A stretch of 64,000 bases of DNA from Cacajao melanocephalus (GCA_963573385.1 CAUYLG010013766.1:57939-121938); one strand, 5' to 3'; counted from the stretch's first letter, positions 41,328 through 55,529 are shown. Numbers and translations: made by a program. The notes: a model not told the origin generated them from the sequence alone.

Positions 41328-42346
41328 TGATGCTTTGATTGTAATTATCTTCCCTGTTGGGAGCCTCTGCCACTTGCCTTCTACCAATCTGTACTTTGAT
41401 CTGAGTGTGTTTGTAAGCACACATGCCCTTTGTGTGCTGACTTCCCGGATGAGTGAGGTATAAGAGTGTGAGTGTGTGCATGCACGCATGTGTATCTGCT
41501 TGCATGCACAAGTGTGTTTTATTCTCTATCTGGGTGCATACTAAGATCATGGGAGCCTCTATTAGGCAATAGTATCCCGGTAAAGCAATGAGATTTGAGA
41601 TTCTAATTAATTCCAAGAGATTAATGCAAAATTTGTGTCTCTGTCCTCAAGCCTTGACTTTCATCTTTCTCAGAAGTTTCACATATACCGTAGAGCTTTT
41701 TTCACTTTTTCTAGTGTTTGTTCTCAGAGCATCAGCTTCACCATGTATTTAGTCTAATTTAATCACCGAAAGAGTAAACTATACATTGTCTGCACACTGT
41801 TGCCCTTTTCCAGAAGTTACTTTTTATTGTTTTAGAATAGATACTTACACATTATATGTTTGTTCCCAACAGAGGTACCTCTCTACCCAGTCCCTAGACC
41901 CCTCAGAAGAAACAACTCCACTCCTGATACCTCAGATCCACAGGAATGTGGTTATAAATTTTCCTCCTATAGCCTTGTAATTATAAGTTAAATAACCTGA
42001 GAAAGGTTTTGGGGCTAGTGCTTTCTTGCCTCTAAGCAGGGACTTAGAAGCCATAGGAATGTGATTCTGGCTTACTTTTGCTATGATTTCCTGCTCTTGG
42101 TCATTTTCTTGGGCCAGAGGCATGAGAGAAGCCATGTAAGCCCAGCTTTTCTTCCTTTTTTCCCTCTATCTGCCGCCAGGCAGTTGAACAAAAGAAAAAA
42201 ACAGGTATGGAGCCAAGCTCTAGTTATGCCTTCCTGGATTCTCCTCCCAACATTTATGACTAAAGGAGCCCTTTGCCCAGTTGGGAAGACTGCTGGGTAG
42301 CTTGAGGCAGGCATAAGCAGATGAGTTGGAACTGTTCATCATCTTC

Positions 42347-42423
42347 CTGACAAAATAAAGAATACCATCATCTGGTATGTATCTGGTACATTTCTTGAAA
42401 GGATCACTAAGCCCAGTGTATTT
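42347..42423 (+). repeat. Diverged direct repeat, copy 1
   Basis: Shares CTGAC, AAAGAAT, CCATCATCTGGT, TACATTTCTT and GTGTATTT in order with 44179-44244, with an extra insertion here. Family unknown. Confidence 0.6.
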
Positions 42424-42459
42424 CTCAGCCTCCACTCTGAATTTTGTTCATTTACTTAT

Positions 42460-42560
42460 TTAAGATAAGGAAGCAAAAGCCCATAAAGGCAGTGACTTTT
42501 CCACATCACACACTGAGTCACATGGCAGAGCTGAGTATAGATCCCAGATGTTCTGATAAC
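42460..42560 (-). mobile_element. MIR fragment, antisense
   Basis: 'taaggaagcaaaagcccata' to 'acatggcagagctgagtata' fits the inverted MIR core. Confidence 0.6.
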
Positions 42561-43598
42561 ATGATCCAAACTATAATCTCATGTAATTACACACTATTTT
42601 GAAAGTCATTGTCAGTGTTACAACAATGTCAACCTAAAGAGATTTTTTTTCCTTTATGATATATAGAAGCTGGATTAGAGTGAATCAAAGATATCAGCTG
42701 ATGCTTACTTTAAAAAAAAAAATGTTTTGCTTAGGAAGACTGGCTAGTAAGAGGACCTGAGGGCAGAGGGAGGGCTGGGAAGGAGCTCGATTAATAAATA
42801 GTGCTAATGAGACTAAGCACATTCCTTCCTTCCTGAGAGTGACTCCGAGAAACCCTTTCTTAGTCTCTTCTTCCATCCCAACCATCTGCCCTATGGATAT
42901 GTGCTATTAGTCAAGGTATTCAAACCAAAGTGTGGGTAAATGCAATAGTATTTATCTGTCATTAATCCATCACTTATTTTTAAGAAAGAAACACTGGGTG
43001 CACAGCCTAATAATGGGAGGTCCCTCTGTAAAATGAGGCACAGTATACATTTCAGCAGCTCTACTGAAATTGAGTACCAGAATACAGAACTTAATCAAAA
43101 TAATATTATATTGAGTGTAGGAATAAGAAGGTGGGGTTTTTTTCCCCCTACATAATTGTGGCAAGTGGATAAAAGTGGTTTAAACATCCTAAGGGGTAGA
43201 CAAGATTAATTTAATGTTCATCTTACTGCCCAAGTACCTGTTTATCTTAAAAGCACATGATATATGGGAACAGAATGGAAAAATAAGGCCAGGTGAGTAA
43301 AACTGTTCAGAGATTTTAAAAAAACGAAAAAAGACATTAGTGAAGGAGTGCTTTAAATAGAAAGCCAACTGCTATTTTCATTCTCCTGAAGAGTGAAGTA
43401 GGGATGCCAATAATTATGAAGAAATTGAACACTGAGTAAGAGAATGCAGTATGGATTGAGAACCTATTAGGGTGAGCCATAGGAAAAGGTATAAATGACT
43501 CATGATGGAGGCCAAAGATAGAGAAGTCATTTGGTTGATGTCCCAGTATCTGTAATAAAGTGTGAAAGAACAAGAAACTCATACTAAAGCAAAAGCAG

Positions 43599-43758
43599 AC
43601 TGGGCAGAGTAGCTCACGTTTGTCATCTCAGCACTGTGGGAAGCTGAGGCAGGAGGGTCACTTGAGGCCGGGAGTTTGAGGCTGCAGTGAGTTGTGATTG
43701 TGCACTGCACTCCAACCTGGAAGACAGAGCAAGACCTTGTCTCTAAAAAAAAAGTAAT
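43599..43758 (+). mobile_element. Alu fragment, sense, internally deleted
   Basis: 'ctgggcagagtagctcacgt' joins 'ggccgggagtttgaggctgc' and ends 'ccttgtctctaaaaaaaaag'; the middle is missing. Confidence 0.8.
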
Positions 43759-43995
43759 TAATTAAGTTAGATAAAAAAGCAAAGACCTGGCTCATTCACA
43801 TTTTCCTCCAGAAAAATAATCTTCCTAACCTCCTGACAGAAAAGGGGATATACTAACCTATTGACTAAAAGAGACAAAGAAAGAAAATGTGCAGGCCAGG
43901 TATTATTCACAGAAAGGAAGAGGGAGGTGGCAGGATTTTTACATTTTAAGACTCAACTGGTAGTCTGCTATTGCTGGTTTACTCTGTGGCTGCCT

Positions 43996-44088
43996 TTTTT
44001 TTTTTTTTTTAATTTTTAAATAAGAAAAATTTCATCTCGGCCTCCCAAAGTGCTAGGATTACAGGCGTGAGCCACCGCGCCTGGCCTG
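43996..44088 (-). mobile_element. Alu end fragment, antisense
   Basis: T-run, then only 'cggcctcccaaagtgctagg' to 'accgcgcctggcc'. Confidence 0.8.
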
Positions 44089-44178
44089 TGGCCCCTTTTT
44101 GTTATTTCTCTTGGCATGAAAATTATTTTACGTTATGTGATTTGTTAAAAGTAACTGTAAATTCTGTTATCTAAACTT

Positions 44179-44244
44179 CTGACAAAGAATGCCATCATCT
44201 GGTCTGTTACATTTCTTAAAAAGACCACAAATCAGAGTGTATTT
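44179..44244 (+). repeat. Diverged direct repeat, copy 2
   Basis: Partner of 42347-42423, 1.8 kb away, same orientation. Confidence 0.6.
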
Positions 44245-45463
44245 CCTACCCCCTTTGGAATGTACTGGCCTCTGCCTTTGGACTTAGGGAGCATGAAAGG
44301 CATGGTGGAGCACATGGCTCTCACTCTCTCATAGCCAGCCTTAAACAGATTACTGCTAAGTCATCTGGCCACGAGGGAGTTCAGTTCAGAGGACAAGCTC
44401 AAGTAGAAGAATTATTCAGGAAAGCCACAAAGAAGTAAAAATGCTTGGCCATGGTGCTTACTGGAGATGACGCTTCCCCTGAACGAGGGAATTAGTAGTT
44501 AATTAAAAGGGAAGAGAAAAGGGGTTTATTGAATTACACTGAAGATTTTTAAAATCTCATCACTTCTGCTTTTACTAGGAACATGATAAACAGTTCTTAC
44601 AATATTTTAGAAGAGGGTGAGTTGTGTTAGCATTGATGGAACAGTTAAAAGAGAGAAGTTGTAGTACAGCTTATGTATGTGCCTGTATATATAGAAAATT
44701 TCAGCTCTGCCCTTGTCAGATACTTGCAGAGTATTTTTCAGACTTTCCTCCAGCTGTTTGTTAAGTGAGGTTAGTCTGTTCACTTGTTGAAGAGACTTAT
44801 GGAGGAAACCATGGGGCATGCTATAACCCTGTCAGCAGCCTGTGACTTAACTATTTTGCCTTTGCCATTAGCCTCTAACCTTCTCCCCATCTTCTCTTTC
44901 TTCATTTACCATTTTGTGTTTGTGGCAAGTATTTTAAATGTACCACTAACTGACGTCTTTGAAATGTGGCATTGCTTATTAACCAAAATGCCCACCTGTG
45001 TCTTAATTTGGAGGGGTGGTGCCTTGGAGAACCTGTGCTGAAAAAGTTGAGTCTCTTCCTGGAATGGATATGTTGGATATTTTATTTTGTTCAAAGTTGA
45101 GTCAAAATTTTTGGAATCATCTATATTTCTCCCACAAACAGGTTTTGGCCATCAGTACTTGAAAACAGTTCTCTGGCTGGCATCCTGGATCAAGGGGCAG
45201 TCTGTTTCCAGGGAACCTAAAATATTTAACAGTAAAGATGATGCTAAAACCAAAGAAAAGTAATTTTTCTTATCTGCATGGCCAGTCGCTGGCTACATGC
45301 CTAGTTACTCATGTCATTCACAGAAGTGTGCTTTTAACATACAGCCTTGGGCTTGCGGGTAGGGTGAAGGGTGGGTAGGTTTTTTTGTTTGTTTTGGGGT
45401 GGCTTTTTGACCTTTTTAAAAACTTGAGTTGAAAATTATTTTTTGCACTGTATGTTTAACAAT

Positions 45464-45472
45464 GCCCTTGAC
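45464..45472 (+). promoter_or_regulatory. MAPK14: Candidate U12 branch site for exon 9b
   Basis: GCCCTTGAC matches the U12 branch consensus TTCCTT(A/G)A(C/T) at seven of nine positions including the CCTTGAC core. Branch A 45471 is 13 nt from the acceptor G at 45484. Confidence 0.8.
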
Positions 45473-45484
45473 TAGGCATCTAAG

Positions 45485-45564
45485 ATATTAACCAGCTTCA
45501 GCAGATTATGCGTCTGACGGGAACACCCCCTGCTTATCTCATTAATAGGATGCCAAGCCATGAG
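45485..45564 (+). CDS. MAPK14: MAPK14 exon 9b (CSBP1 alternative)
   Basis: Also 80 nt, with the same phase, it encodes IN then QLQQIMRLTGTPPAYLINRM and PSHE. This gives the CSBP1 isoform, which replaces residues 230-254. It is a clear paralogue of exon 9a (shared QL..I.RL.GTP.A.L). The acceptor GGCATCTAAG has no pyrimidine tract; the donor GAG|GTGAGA is U2-class. Inclusion of both 9a and 9b puts a TGA at 45515-45517. Confidence 0.97.
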
Positions 45565-46442
45565 GTGAGAACAAAGAGACTGTACAGGGATGTCGCATTC
45601 AGAAGCCACATTCTCATTTTATTGCCACTGTATAACCAACACGGTTTTTAATATCACTGAATTCCTGCATGTGCCTCAAGGGCTGCCTGTGTGCTATTGC
45701 AAGATGTTGACTTTCGGGATAAAATGTCATCCAGTCCTGTGAGATTGGGAATATAACTAGTAAGCTTGTAAATGGAAATTGTTATTTTTATATTTGGTTT
45801 TGTGAATTTAGTGCTCGTGAGGCTGTTTCTTTGTAGGTGCTATGCCTATAGCTAGGGTGTGCTAGTATCATGACCTTCATCAGAAGTGTAGTTAACTGTT
45901 TAGCATGCTTTCTGATTCATCCACTTTTTTTTTTAATGACCAAAAGAAGGTTATTTAAAAAAATAAAAAACTGAAATATCCAGTACTAATAGGTACTGTA
46001 TTTAAAAGAAAATACACAAATAATATAGAATAAATACGAACACTTTGGTATGGTTAGGTGCCTTCTTTATTCTTAACTATTTAGTCTAACTCTTGCTTTA
46101 TTATCAGGGGAGATTGGGGCACTTATTTCTTTCTAAGATAGCCTTAATATTTTGGGGAACCAGGTTGGCAACACAGAGGGTCCTTCCAGCAGCTTTGTTT
46201 CTACTTCAGCTATATTCAGGTAGTCTTTTATCTTTATTAAAGGGATGACTGTTCTCTGAATGAGATAGTTCTCTCTTACCTGTTTTCCCTTCATCTTTTT
46301 ATTTACATGTTCAAGTAGAAAGGGATTACAGCCATTTATATATTTAATTCCTAAAACTTTCTTTTCAAATCAGAAAGATTCTTAATTGCTTTTCGAAGCA
46401 GACCTTTCTTCCTGACTCCACATGCAATAACTTCGAAGGTGA

Positions 46443-46700
46443 AGGCTGGGCGTAGTGGCATGCACCTGCAGTCTCAGCACTTTGGAAAGCTGAGATGGGA
46501 GAAGCAGTTGAGCCCAGGAGTTCAAGACCATCCTGACAACACAGCAATACCCCAGGTCTACAAAAGTTTAAAAATTAGGGCATGATGGCACACGTCTCTA
46601 CTCCCAGCTGCTTGGGAAGCTGAGGCAGTGAGCTGTGATTGTGCCACTGACCTCCAGCCTAGGCAACAGAGCAGAGACTGTGTCTCTAAAAAAAAATTAT
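46443..46700 (+). mobile_element. Alu, sense
   Basis: 'ggctgggcgtagtggcatgc' to 'gactgtgtctctaaaaaaaa'. It forms an inverted pair with the next Alu, 37 bp away. Confidence 0.9.
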
Positions 46701-46736
46701 AAAATAAAGAAGGCAAACTTGCCTAAGCAACCAGGT

Positions 46737-47063
46737 TTTTTTTTTTTTTGAGAGAGAGGATCTCACTCTTTCACCCCAGCTGGAGTGCAGTGGAACAATC
46801 TTAGCTCACTTGCAACCTCCACTTTGTGGGCTCAAGCCTCCTGGACTCCATCTCCTTGCTCAAGTTATCCTTTCACTTCAGCCTCCCAAGTAGCTGGGAC
46901 CACAGTCATATGCCACCACACCTGGCTGATTTTTTTTTTGTATTTTTGAAGACAAAGTTTCACCATGTTACCCAGGCTGGTCTCAAACTCTTGGGCTCAA
47001 GTGATCCGCCCACCTCGGCCTCCCAAAGTGCTGGATTACAGGCATGAGCCACCATGCCTGGGC
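46737..47063 (-). mobile_element. Alu, antisense
   Basis: T-run, 'gagagagaggatctcactct' to 'ccaccatgcctggg', flanked by CAACCAG on both sides. Confidence 0.9.
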
Positions 47064-47797
47064 AACCAGAACTTTTTATAACCTGTGTGTGTATGTATGA
47101 ACATAAATATACGTGCATACTTTTACTGTTGGCCTGTATTAAAACAGGAATTTTAAAGAGGTAGTTAAGATAGACAGCAGACTTTGCTTCTGAAGGTGAT
47201 AGTGGGATAGCAGATAATGTTTATTGAACTCTCACTTGGAACCAAGTACTGTGTTAAGAAGGTAGTGGGTTCTAATTTTCACTCTTAACTTGTGAGGTAG
47301 GCCTGTTACATTAAGTTTATATTAACTTTTTTTGTTACCAGTGTTACTTTGTTAGCAAGGCTTAATGTTGATATCTTTTGATGTATTAAGAGCACCTACT
47401 GAAGTCAGCACTATCAAAAGACTGCTGGTCCAAGACTTCTTTGGGAATACCAACCCCTCTACCAATTTTAGCTGTTTGAGAAAGCTGTCTCAGAAAGGGC
47501 CACTTCTTACATACCTTGGCTTCGGTTTTTAAACTCATCCTGTGATCAGAAAGCTAATGAAAGAGAATTTGTTTGATTAGTATTCTCATTCACTTGAAAT
47601 GCAACTGTGAGAGATAGCAATAATAAAGAAGGTGATGATCATAACTAGGGAAGATAGGATGGCAGCAAGGGATAAGTTTTGTCAAAGACAGTTATAAACA
47701 TTGGAGTTAGTGGACTTTGTCAGTTAACAGTTCTTCCTTAGCAGGACCAAGATTCTTTCTTTGAGGGCAGTAACATTATTGAACAAAGTCATTCTGA

Positions 47798-47945
<148 letters not shown>

Positions 47946-48544
47946 ATTAGGGATTTGAAGAAAAGTTTCTCCTTTTGACCAAATAAAATATCATTAGTTG
48001 AATCTTGGAAGGTGATAAATGTGGCTTTTGTTATCTGTTTGTGTTGTCAGATTTTTTTTAATCACATGAGATGCTTATGTTTATATGATCACAGAACTTG
48101 AGGTTGGGGGAATGGACAGGTACAGTGGAGAAAGGAGAGAGTAATTGGAATGTTGAGAGAAAAGATTGGAGAGGCAAGAAGAAGCGGGTACAGAAGAAAG
48201 CCTATAACTTGTTCACAACTGCTATGGATTTGTGGTATCCCCAAGTGGAAGATAGAAACCACTGAAGCACAGGCGGGTGTTTAGAGGAGCCACCAAGGAG
48301 CTCCCTGCAGGGTGCTCTGCTCTGCTGGTAGCTGACATTGCTGCAGATCTTGTCATCTTCCACACTCATGTACATTTCCTCTCCCCTCTTCTTTCTCTGC
48401 CTCTCAGAGGCCTAACCATCCTCTCCTCTTTGTGGAGCTTATTTGCTACCTAAACTTAAAGTGGCTTCATATTGCCTTCAAGATCCTTGGCAGAGGGAAG
48501 TGATGGTGGCAGTTGAAGATATTTGGCTAAAAAATGAATTGTTT

Positions 48545-48848
48545 CTTTTTTTTTTTTTTTTTTTGGTAGTGTCAGGGTCTCGCTCTGTCACCTAGGCTGG
48601 AGTACAATGGCACAATCATAGCTCAAGCTTGACTTCCTGGGCTCCAGTGATCCTCCTGCCTCAGCCTCCCAAGTAGCTAGGACTACAGGCATGCATCCCC
48701 ATGCCTGGCTAATTTTTTAAAGAGTTGTCTGTAGAGACAGGGTCTCACCATTTTACCCAAGCTAATCTCAGACTCCTGGGCTGATGCAGTCTTCCCACCT
48801 CAACTTCCAAAAGTGCTGGGATTCAGACATGAGCCACTGTGCATGGCT
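48545..48848 (-). mobile_element. Alu, full length, antisense
   Basis: T20-class run to 'ccactgtgcatggct'; AluJ-like divergence. Confidence 0.9.
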
Positions 48849-50150
48849 GACTATATTCTTTGAAGGAGAGGACTGATGTGTGCTTCAGATGGCCCCTGAA
48901 AGCTGCTTTGCCTGAGGTTCTCATTCCCTGACTCTAGAATAGAGTACAGTGGACAGTGCTGTTTAATGGCAGACACAGAAAGATCAGACCAGGACCTCCC
49001 TACAATAGGGAAGGAAGCTATGCTATGATAATGGGTATAATCCGCCTTCTCACTTTTCTGAAGATTGTATCGTGTGGCATGTTTTAAAATCTCACTGCAT
49101 TTCTTTACATCTGTGTGGATCATCTCTCTGCTTAAGGGTCTTGGCAGCTATGCTTCAGGTTTAGTTTTTTCTTTTTGAGGGCTGACGGCCATGCTAACCT
49201 CTTTAGAAGTTGGGGTGAAGGCTAGGTGATTTTACCTTTTAGTACTTCATCCATAGTGATTATGGAGAGGAATTTTAGTGTTGCTGTGATAATTCTTATA
49301 ATAGCAGAGATGCTCATGCTCTTTGAAATATTGGGCAGTTGTGGATGAGTGCACGTCAGCCTTGGAGACGGAGAGTATGTCATATCTCAGCGGGGTCGCT
49401 CTCCTGCCCAAGGATGAATCCACAGTCTCATCAGGGGTAGGTAGGATTCTATTGAGATTGGTTTAGGTTTGCATCTGCCCTGGCATGCTCTCCTTGGCTT
49501 TCCGTGATTTATTTGAGCTCTATAATCTAATTCAAGAATCTGTGAGAAGCTCTCTTTGAGCCATAATTACTACAGGATTTTGAGAAAAGATGTTTTGTTA
49601 GCTCTTGTCTGTCATTCTATTCTGAATTTGTTTCATTTTATAACCCCTAAGTTTTAAACATGGCAGTACTCACTGACACGCTGTTAACAGACTCAGAAAG
49701 ATTTGTTAATTCATTTTTTGGGGGGAGAGGAGAGATATTTGTGTTCCAGCAGCTTATTTAGGTCACATACCTCCTGATAGCTCTTCCCATTCTTTGAAAT
49801 CATGACGTTTAAACTTCCAAAAGAACTGGATACCACTTTGCTAATGAGTTGAATGGAGGCTTTGATCCATCTGGTGCTCAGCACTGTACTTAGCATTTAA
49901 ACGTGTCTTACAGCCCATTGCCAAACAGTGATGTCATATAATGAGGCTCCCCTTGCTGGGCAGATGGAGCACAGTGCTATTATCACAAGCTTGTGCCCAG
50001 CATATTAACTGAGCAGGAGCATACCAGCAATATGAATATTAACAGCTCTATTTTGTCAGCCACTGACTTTTTTTCACTGCTATTCCCAAAACAGGAATTA
50101 AAACTTAAATTACCCCTTGATGTTAGTGTATATATTTATCTGTCAAGATC

Positions 50151-50314
50151 TTTTTTTTTTTTAAGAAATGGTGTCTCACTCTGTCACCCAGGTTGGAGTA
50201 CAGTGGCACAGTTATAGTTCACTATAACCTGAACCTCTTGCGTTTAAGTGATCCTTCCTCTTCCCTATCCCAAGTAACTGAGACTATAGGCACAAACCAC
50301 CATGCCCATCTAAT
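50151..50314 (-). mobile_element. Alu, 5'-truncated, antisense
   Basis: T-run, 'aaatggtgtctcactctgtc' to 'ccaccatgcccatctaat'. Duplication AAGATCTTT at 50145 and 50315 shows truncation at insertion. Confidence 0.88.
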
Positions 50315-50352
50315 AAGATCTTTGAGGAATCTTTTTCTTACCCCTGACCTTA

Positions 50353-50523
<171 letters not shown>

Positions 50524-50630
50524 CTAGGGGTGGCAGAGACTTGTCATATAATCTGTGTTTAATTATAAAGTCAACAGCTGATAAGGTTTCTTTTTCTAAG
50601 AAGAGAAGACCATCAGAAGAATATATATTC

Positions 50631-50673
50631 GTGTGTGTGTGTGTATATGTATACACACACACACACACACACA
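50631..50673 (+). repeat. (GT)n-TATA-(AC)n palindromic microsatellite
   Basis: GTGTGTGTGTGTGTATA at 50631-50647, two bases, then the exact reverse complement. It can form a 17-bp hairpin and is an alternating purine-pyrimidine tract. Confidence 0.92.
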
Positions 50674-52184
50674 TCTCCAAGCATTCACCTAGTACTCTAA
50701 AATGTAAACTTATGAATGAACTTGAATTGACACATGAATATTCACTTTGTTTCTGTATCCTCCTGAAGCCCGTATTTCTCCAATGGATTACTCTGGAATT
50801 CAAGCTGCAGAACAGGGGTGTTTTACAGCCTCCAGTGTACACAGCAGTAGACCTCTTTAGGAAGCTGTCTTTTTCACTACTCACCCCCACCCCCTCCACA
50901 TTTATAATTTGCAAAGTCTCAAAAGCCTGTTTCACCATAGTGATAACTGGTTATGTGGCAGTATTTATCCTCCCAAGTGTTGCCATGCTGAAACACAAAA
51001 CATACTCATTTGAAACATAGAGTTAGAAAAATCACCATTTTGTAACCCCTTATGAAATAATTGCTTTTGGGATGGAAACCCATTGAATGCAAAAAACCAT
51101 AAGTAAAAGGAACAGATGTTTACCTGATACCAACATATCCCACAGGTTACTTGCTTTGGTCAAAGGGGAAACATCTTAACCCAGTGATCAATTTTAGCTC
51201 ATTAGTAGTGCGACAGATGGCCTTAATGCACTATCACATACACAGCATCATCTGTATTTTTGCCGAAAATGTTTAACCTGATTCTTAACAAAATTTTTGA
51301 CCTAACTTCTGGTTTTGGGGAAGTACGGGGGATAACAGAAAGCAGGATATAGACACATGACAGCAGAAGCAGCAGAACTGCAGCAAAATTGGATACATCC
51401 CTAGAAACGTTCGTTCTCAGGACAACCAGAGGGTCTCTTTAGATCAAAATCAGGAAAGAACAGGGCTTAGAAGTAGGGAGATTACTCTGTAGACTATGAG
51501 AAACTAAAGAAGTCCAGTCAGTTGCAGTGCATGGCTCCTGATTAAATCCTGGTTTGAACAAACTAGTTCTAAAAGACAACATTGGAGAAATTTTAACATA
51601 AATTGGATTTTAGATGATATTTAGAAATTATTTGTCAGATGATAACTGTATTATGATTATATAGGAAGATGTCTTTGTGTTGAAATATTTGGGGAGGGTA
51701 AAGTGTCATGTCAGAAAAAATATAAAGAAATATAAAAATGTTAATTGTTGAATCTGTATGCTGGGCATATGAGTATTCACTTTACCATTATTTTTACTTT
51801 TCTGTTTCTGCATATTTGAAATTTTTCATAGTGAAATTTTTAAAAATAAAATTCCCTTTGATTTAAATACCATGTCTCACCCTCATCACCATGTAAAGCC
51901 CCCAATTTGTTCACTGTTTGAAGATCTGTTTGATGAACATTTATTTGCCTTATGTTAGTAAATAAACAGTGAAGGAGGACAAAAAATAAAGTAAAACAAA
52001 AAAAAAACAGCCCTGCCTACCTATTCTAGATTACTCTAGCTGTAAGCTTTTGTTTTAATACAGCTTGACCACACTGGTAGCAGTTTGACATTGACGTTCC
52101 ACAAAAGCCTGTTCAGGCAGAATCCCAGTCATTTAAAAAAAATTCTTCTTCAGTAACATGTTCTTTAAAAATACAAAATACAGG

Positions 52185-52310
52185 AGGAGGGCAAGGGTAG
52201 AAAAATAACCTATCAGGTCCACTAGAAGCCCAGTCTCCATCAGTCCGTGATAAGACCCATGTAACAAACATGCACATGTACCCCAGAATCAAAAAATAAA
52301 AATTTTGAAA
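52185..52310 (+). mobile_element. Old L1 3' tail fragment
   Basis: 'gacccatgtaacaaacatgc', 'acatgtaccccagaatcaaa' are the L1 3'UTR end. Confidence 0.7.
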
Positions 52311-52412
52311 ACATACAAAATACAGATACACACTAATATATCCTAGAGTAGGCATTTTGGAGGAGAATTCTTTGTTTGGATATAAAGGGTCAAAACTATG
52401 TTTGCTTAATGA

Positions 52413-53417
<1,005 letters not shown>

Positions 53418-53485
53418 GTCTGACCTATGACGAAGTCATCAGCTTTGTGCCACCACCCCTTGACCAAGAAGAGATGGAGTCCTGA
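53418..53485 (+). CDS. MAPK14: MAPK14 exon 12 coding part and stop
   Basis: It completes Ser339 and encodes [20 protein letters not shown] and Ser360, then TGA at 53483-53485. This is the C-terminal extension (L16 segment), which packs against the N-lobe. It is full length and intact. Confidence 0.99.
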
Positions 53486-53604
53486 GCACCTGGTTTCTGT
53501 TCCGTTGATCCCACTTCACTGTGAGGGGAAGGCCTTTTCATGGGAACTCTCCAAATATCATTCAAGTGCCTCTTGTTGCAGAGATTTCCTCCATGGTGGA
53601 AGGG

Positions 53605-53655
53605 GGTGTGTGTGCGTGCATTAGTGTGTGTGCATGTGTGTGTCTGTCTTTGTGG
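53605..53655 (+). repeat. MAPK14: TG-rich microsatellite in 3'UTR
   Basis: 'gtgtgtgtgcgtgcattagt' continues to 'gtgcatgtgtgtgtctgtct'. In RNA it is GU-rich, a type of sequence bound by CELF and TDP-43 class proteins (family knowledge only). Confidence 0.85.
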
Positions 53656-54973
53656 GAGGGTAAGACAATATGAGCAAACTATGATCACAGTGACTTTACA
53701 TGAGGTTGTGGATGCTCCAGGGCAGCCTCCACCTTGCTCTTCTTCCTGAGAGTCGGCTCAGGCAGACAGGAGCTGCTGTCTTTTTAGGGATATGTTCAAT
53801 GCAAAGTAAAAAAAATATGAAATGTCCCCAGTCCCAGTCCTGCGTTTGCCACTTTGACTTCTCCTGGAACCCCACGTTGACGGTGAGGGGTAGACTTTGA
53901 CAACATCCCACAGTGGCACGGAGAGAAGGCCCACATCTTCTGGCTGCTTCAGACCTGGCACCATCCCTCAGTGATGCGTACAGCCAAAAAGGACCAACCG
54001 GCTTCTGTGCACTAGCCTGTGATTAACTTGCTTAGTATGGTTCTCAGAACTTGACAGGTGTATTTGAAACTGTAAATATGTTTGTGCCTTAAGAGGAGAG
54101 AAGAAAGTGTAGATAGTTAAAAGACTGCAGCTGCTGAAGTTCTGAGCCTGGCAAGTCAAGAGGGCTATTGGACGGCTGCTTGTGGGCCTGGAGTAACCAG
54201 GCAGCCTTCAGAGGCGGCCATATGTGCATGTGAGTGCATGCGTATATGTTCGTCTCCCTTTCTCCCTCACCCCCAGGTGTTGCTGTTTCTCTGCTTACCC
54301 TTCACCTTTGGTGCAGAGGTTTCTTGAATATCTGCCCCAGTAGTCAGAAGCAGGTTCTTGATGTCATGCACTTCCTGTGTACTCTTTGTTTCTAGCAGAG
54401 TGAGGATGTGTTTTGCACGTCTTGCTATTTGAGCATGCACAGCTGCTTGTCTTGCTCTCTTCAGGAGGCCCTGGTGTCAGGCAGGTTTGCCAGTGAAGAC
54501 TTCTTGGGTAGTTTAGATCCCATGTCACCTCAGCTGATGTTATGGCAAGTGACATCATCCTCTCTTGAGCCCCTAGTGCTGTTCTGTGTTGAACACAATT
54601 GATACTTCAGGTGCTTTTGATGTGAAAACCATGAAAAGAGGAACAGATGGGTGTATAGCATTTTCACTCATGCCATCTGTTTTCAACAAACTATTTTTGG
54701 GGAGCTATCATGGGAAAAATCAGGGCTTTTCCCAGGAATATCCCAAACTTTGGAAACAAGTTATTCTCTTCACTCCCAACAACTAATGCTAAGAAATGCT
54801 GAAAATCAAAGTAAAAGATTAAAGCTCATGAGGCCAGAAACTCCTTTTGCTATCTTTCTCTAAATATGGTTACTTTAAAAAGAAAAAAAAAAAAGTAACA
54901 AGGTGTCTTTTCCACTCTTCTGTGGAAAAGGGTCTTCTTGGCAGCTTAACATTGACTTCTTGGTTTAGGGAAA

Positions 54974-54979
54974 AATAAA
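54974..54979 (+). terminator. MAPK14: Possible proximal polyadenylation signal
   Basis: AATAAA followed by 'ttttgtttcagaactttgta'. Use is uncertain. Confidence 0.4.
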
Positions 54980-55529
54980 TTTTGTTTCAGAACTTTGTAT
55001 ATTGCAGGAATCCTTTGAGAATGTGATTCCTTTTGATGGGGAGAAAGGGCAAATTATTTTAATATTTTGTATTTGCAACTTTATAAAGATGACATATCCT
55101 CAGGGGTGGAGAAGAGTTGTTTTCATAACTTTCTGAATTTCAGGCATTTTGTTCTACATGAGGGCTCATATACTTAAGCCTTTTGTGTAATAAGAAAGTA
55201 TAAAGTCACTTCCAGTGTTGGCTGTGTGACAGAATTTTGTATTTGGGCCAAGGTGTTCCCATTTCTCAATCAGTGCAGTGATACTTGTACTCCAGAGGGA
55301 CAGGGTGGACCCCCTGAGTCAACTGGAGCAAGAAGGAAGAAGGCAGACTGATGGTGATTCCCTCTCAGCTGGGACTCTTCCCCCTTTCAAGGAAAGCGAA
55401 CGTAAAGGCCTCATCTCCTTTATTGCAGTTCAAATCCTCACCATCCACAGCAAGATCAATTTTATCAGCCATGTTTGGTTGTAAATGCTAGTGTGATTTC
55501 CTATAGAAATACTGCTCTGAATATTTTTT

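Noticed and set aside
42061..42435. Overlapping frames on both strands near 42.1-42.4 kb
   Set aside because: Short, no start context or splice support, no recognisable domain; the region lies within an intron.
44926..45100. Possible extra coding exon before exon 9b
   Set aside because: An open stretch exists but without homology to any MAPK segment and without good splice ends.
45485..45564. Exon 9b as a decayed pseudo-exon
   Set aside because: The frame is intact, its length equals that of 9a, splice signals are good, and it encodes the CSBP1 alternative segment.
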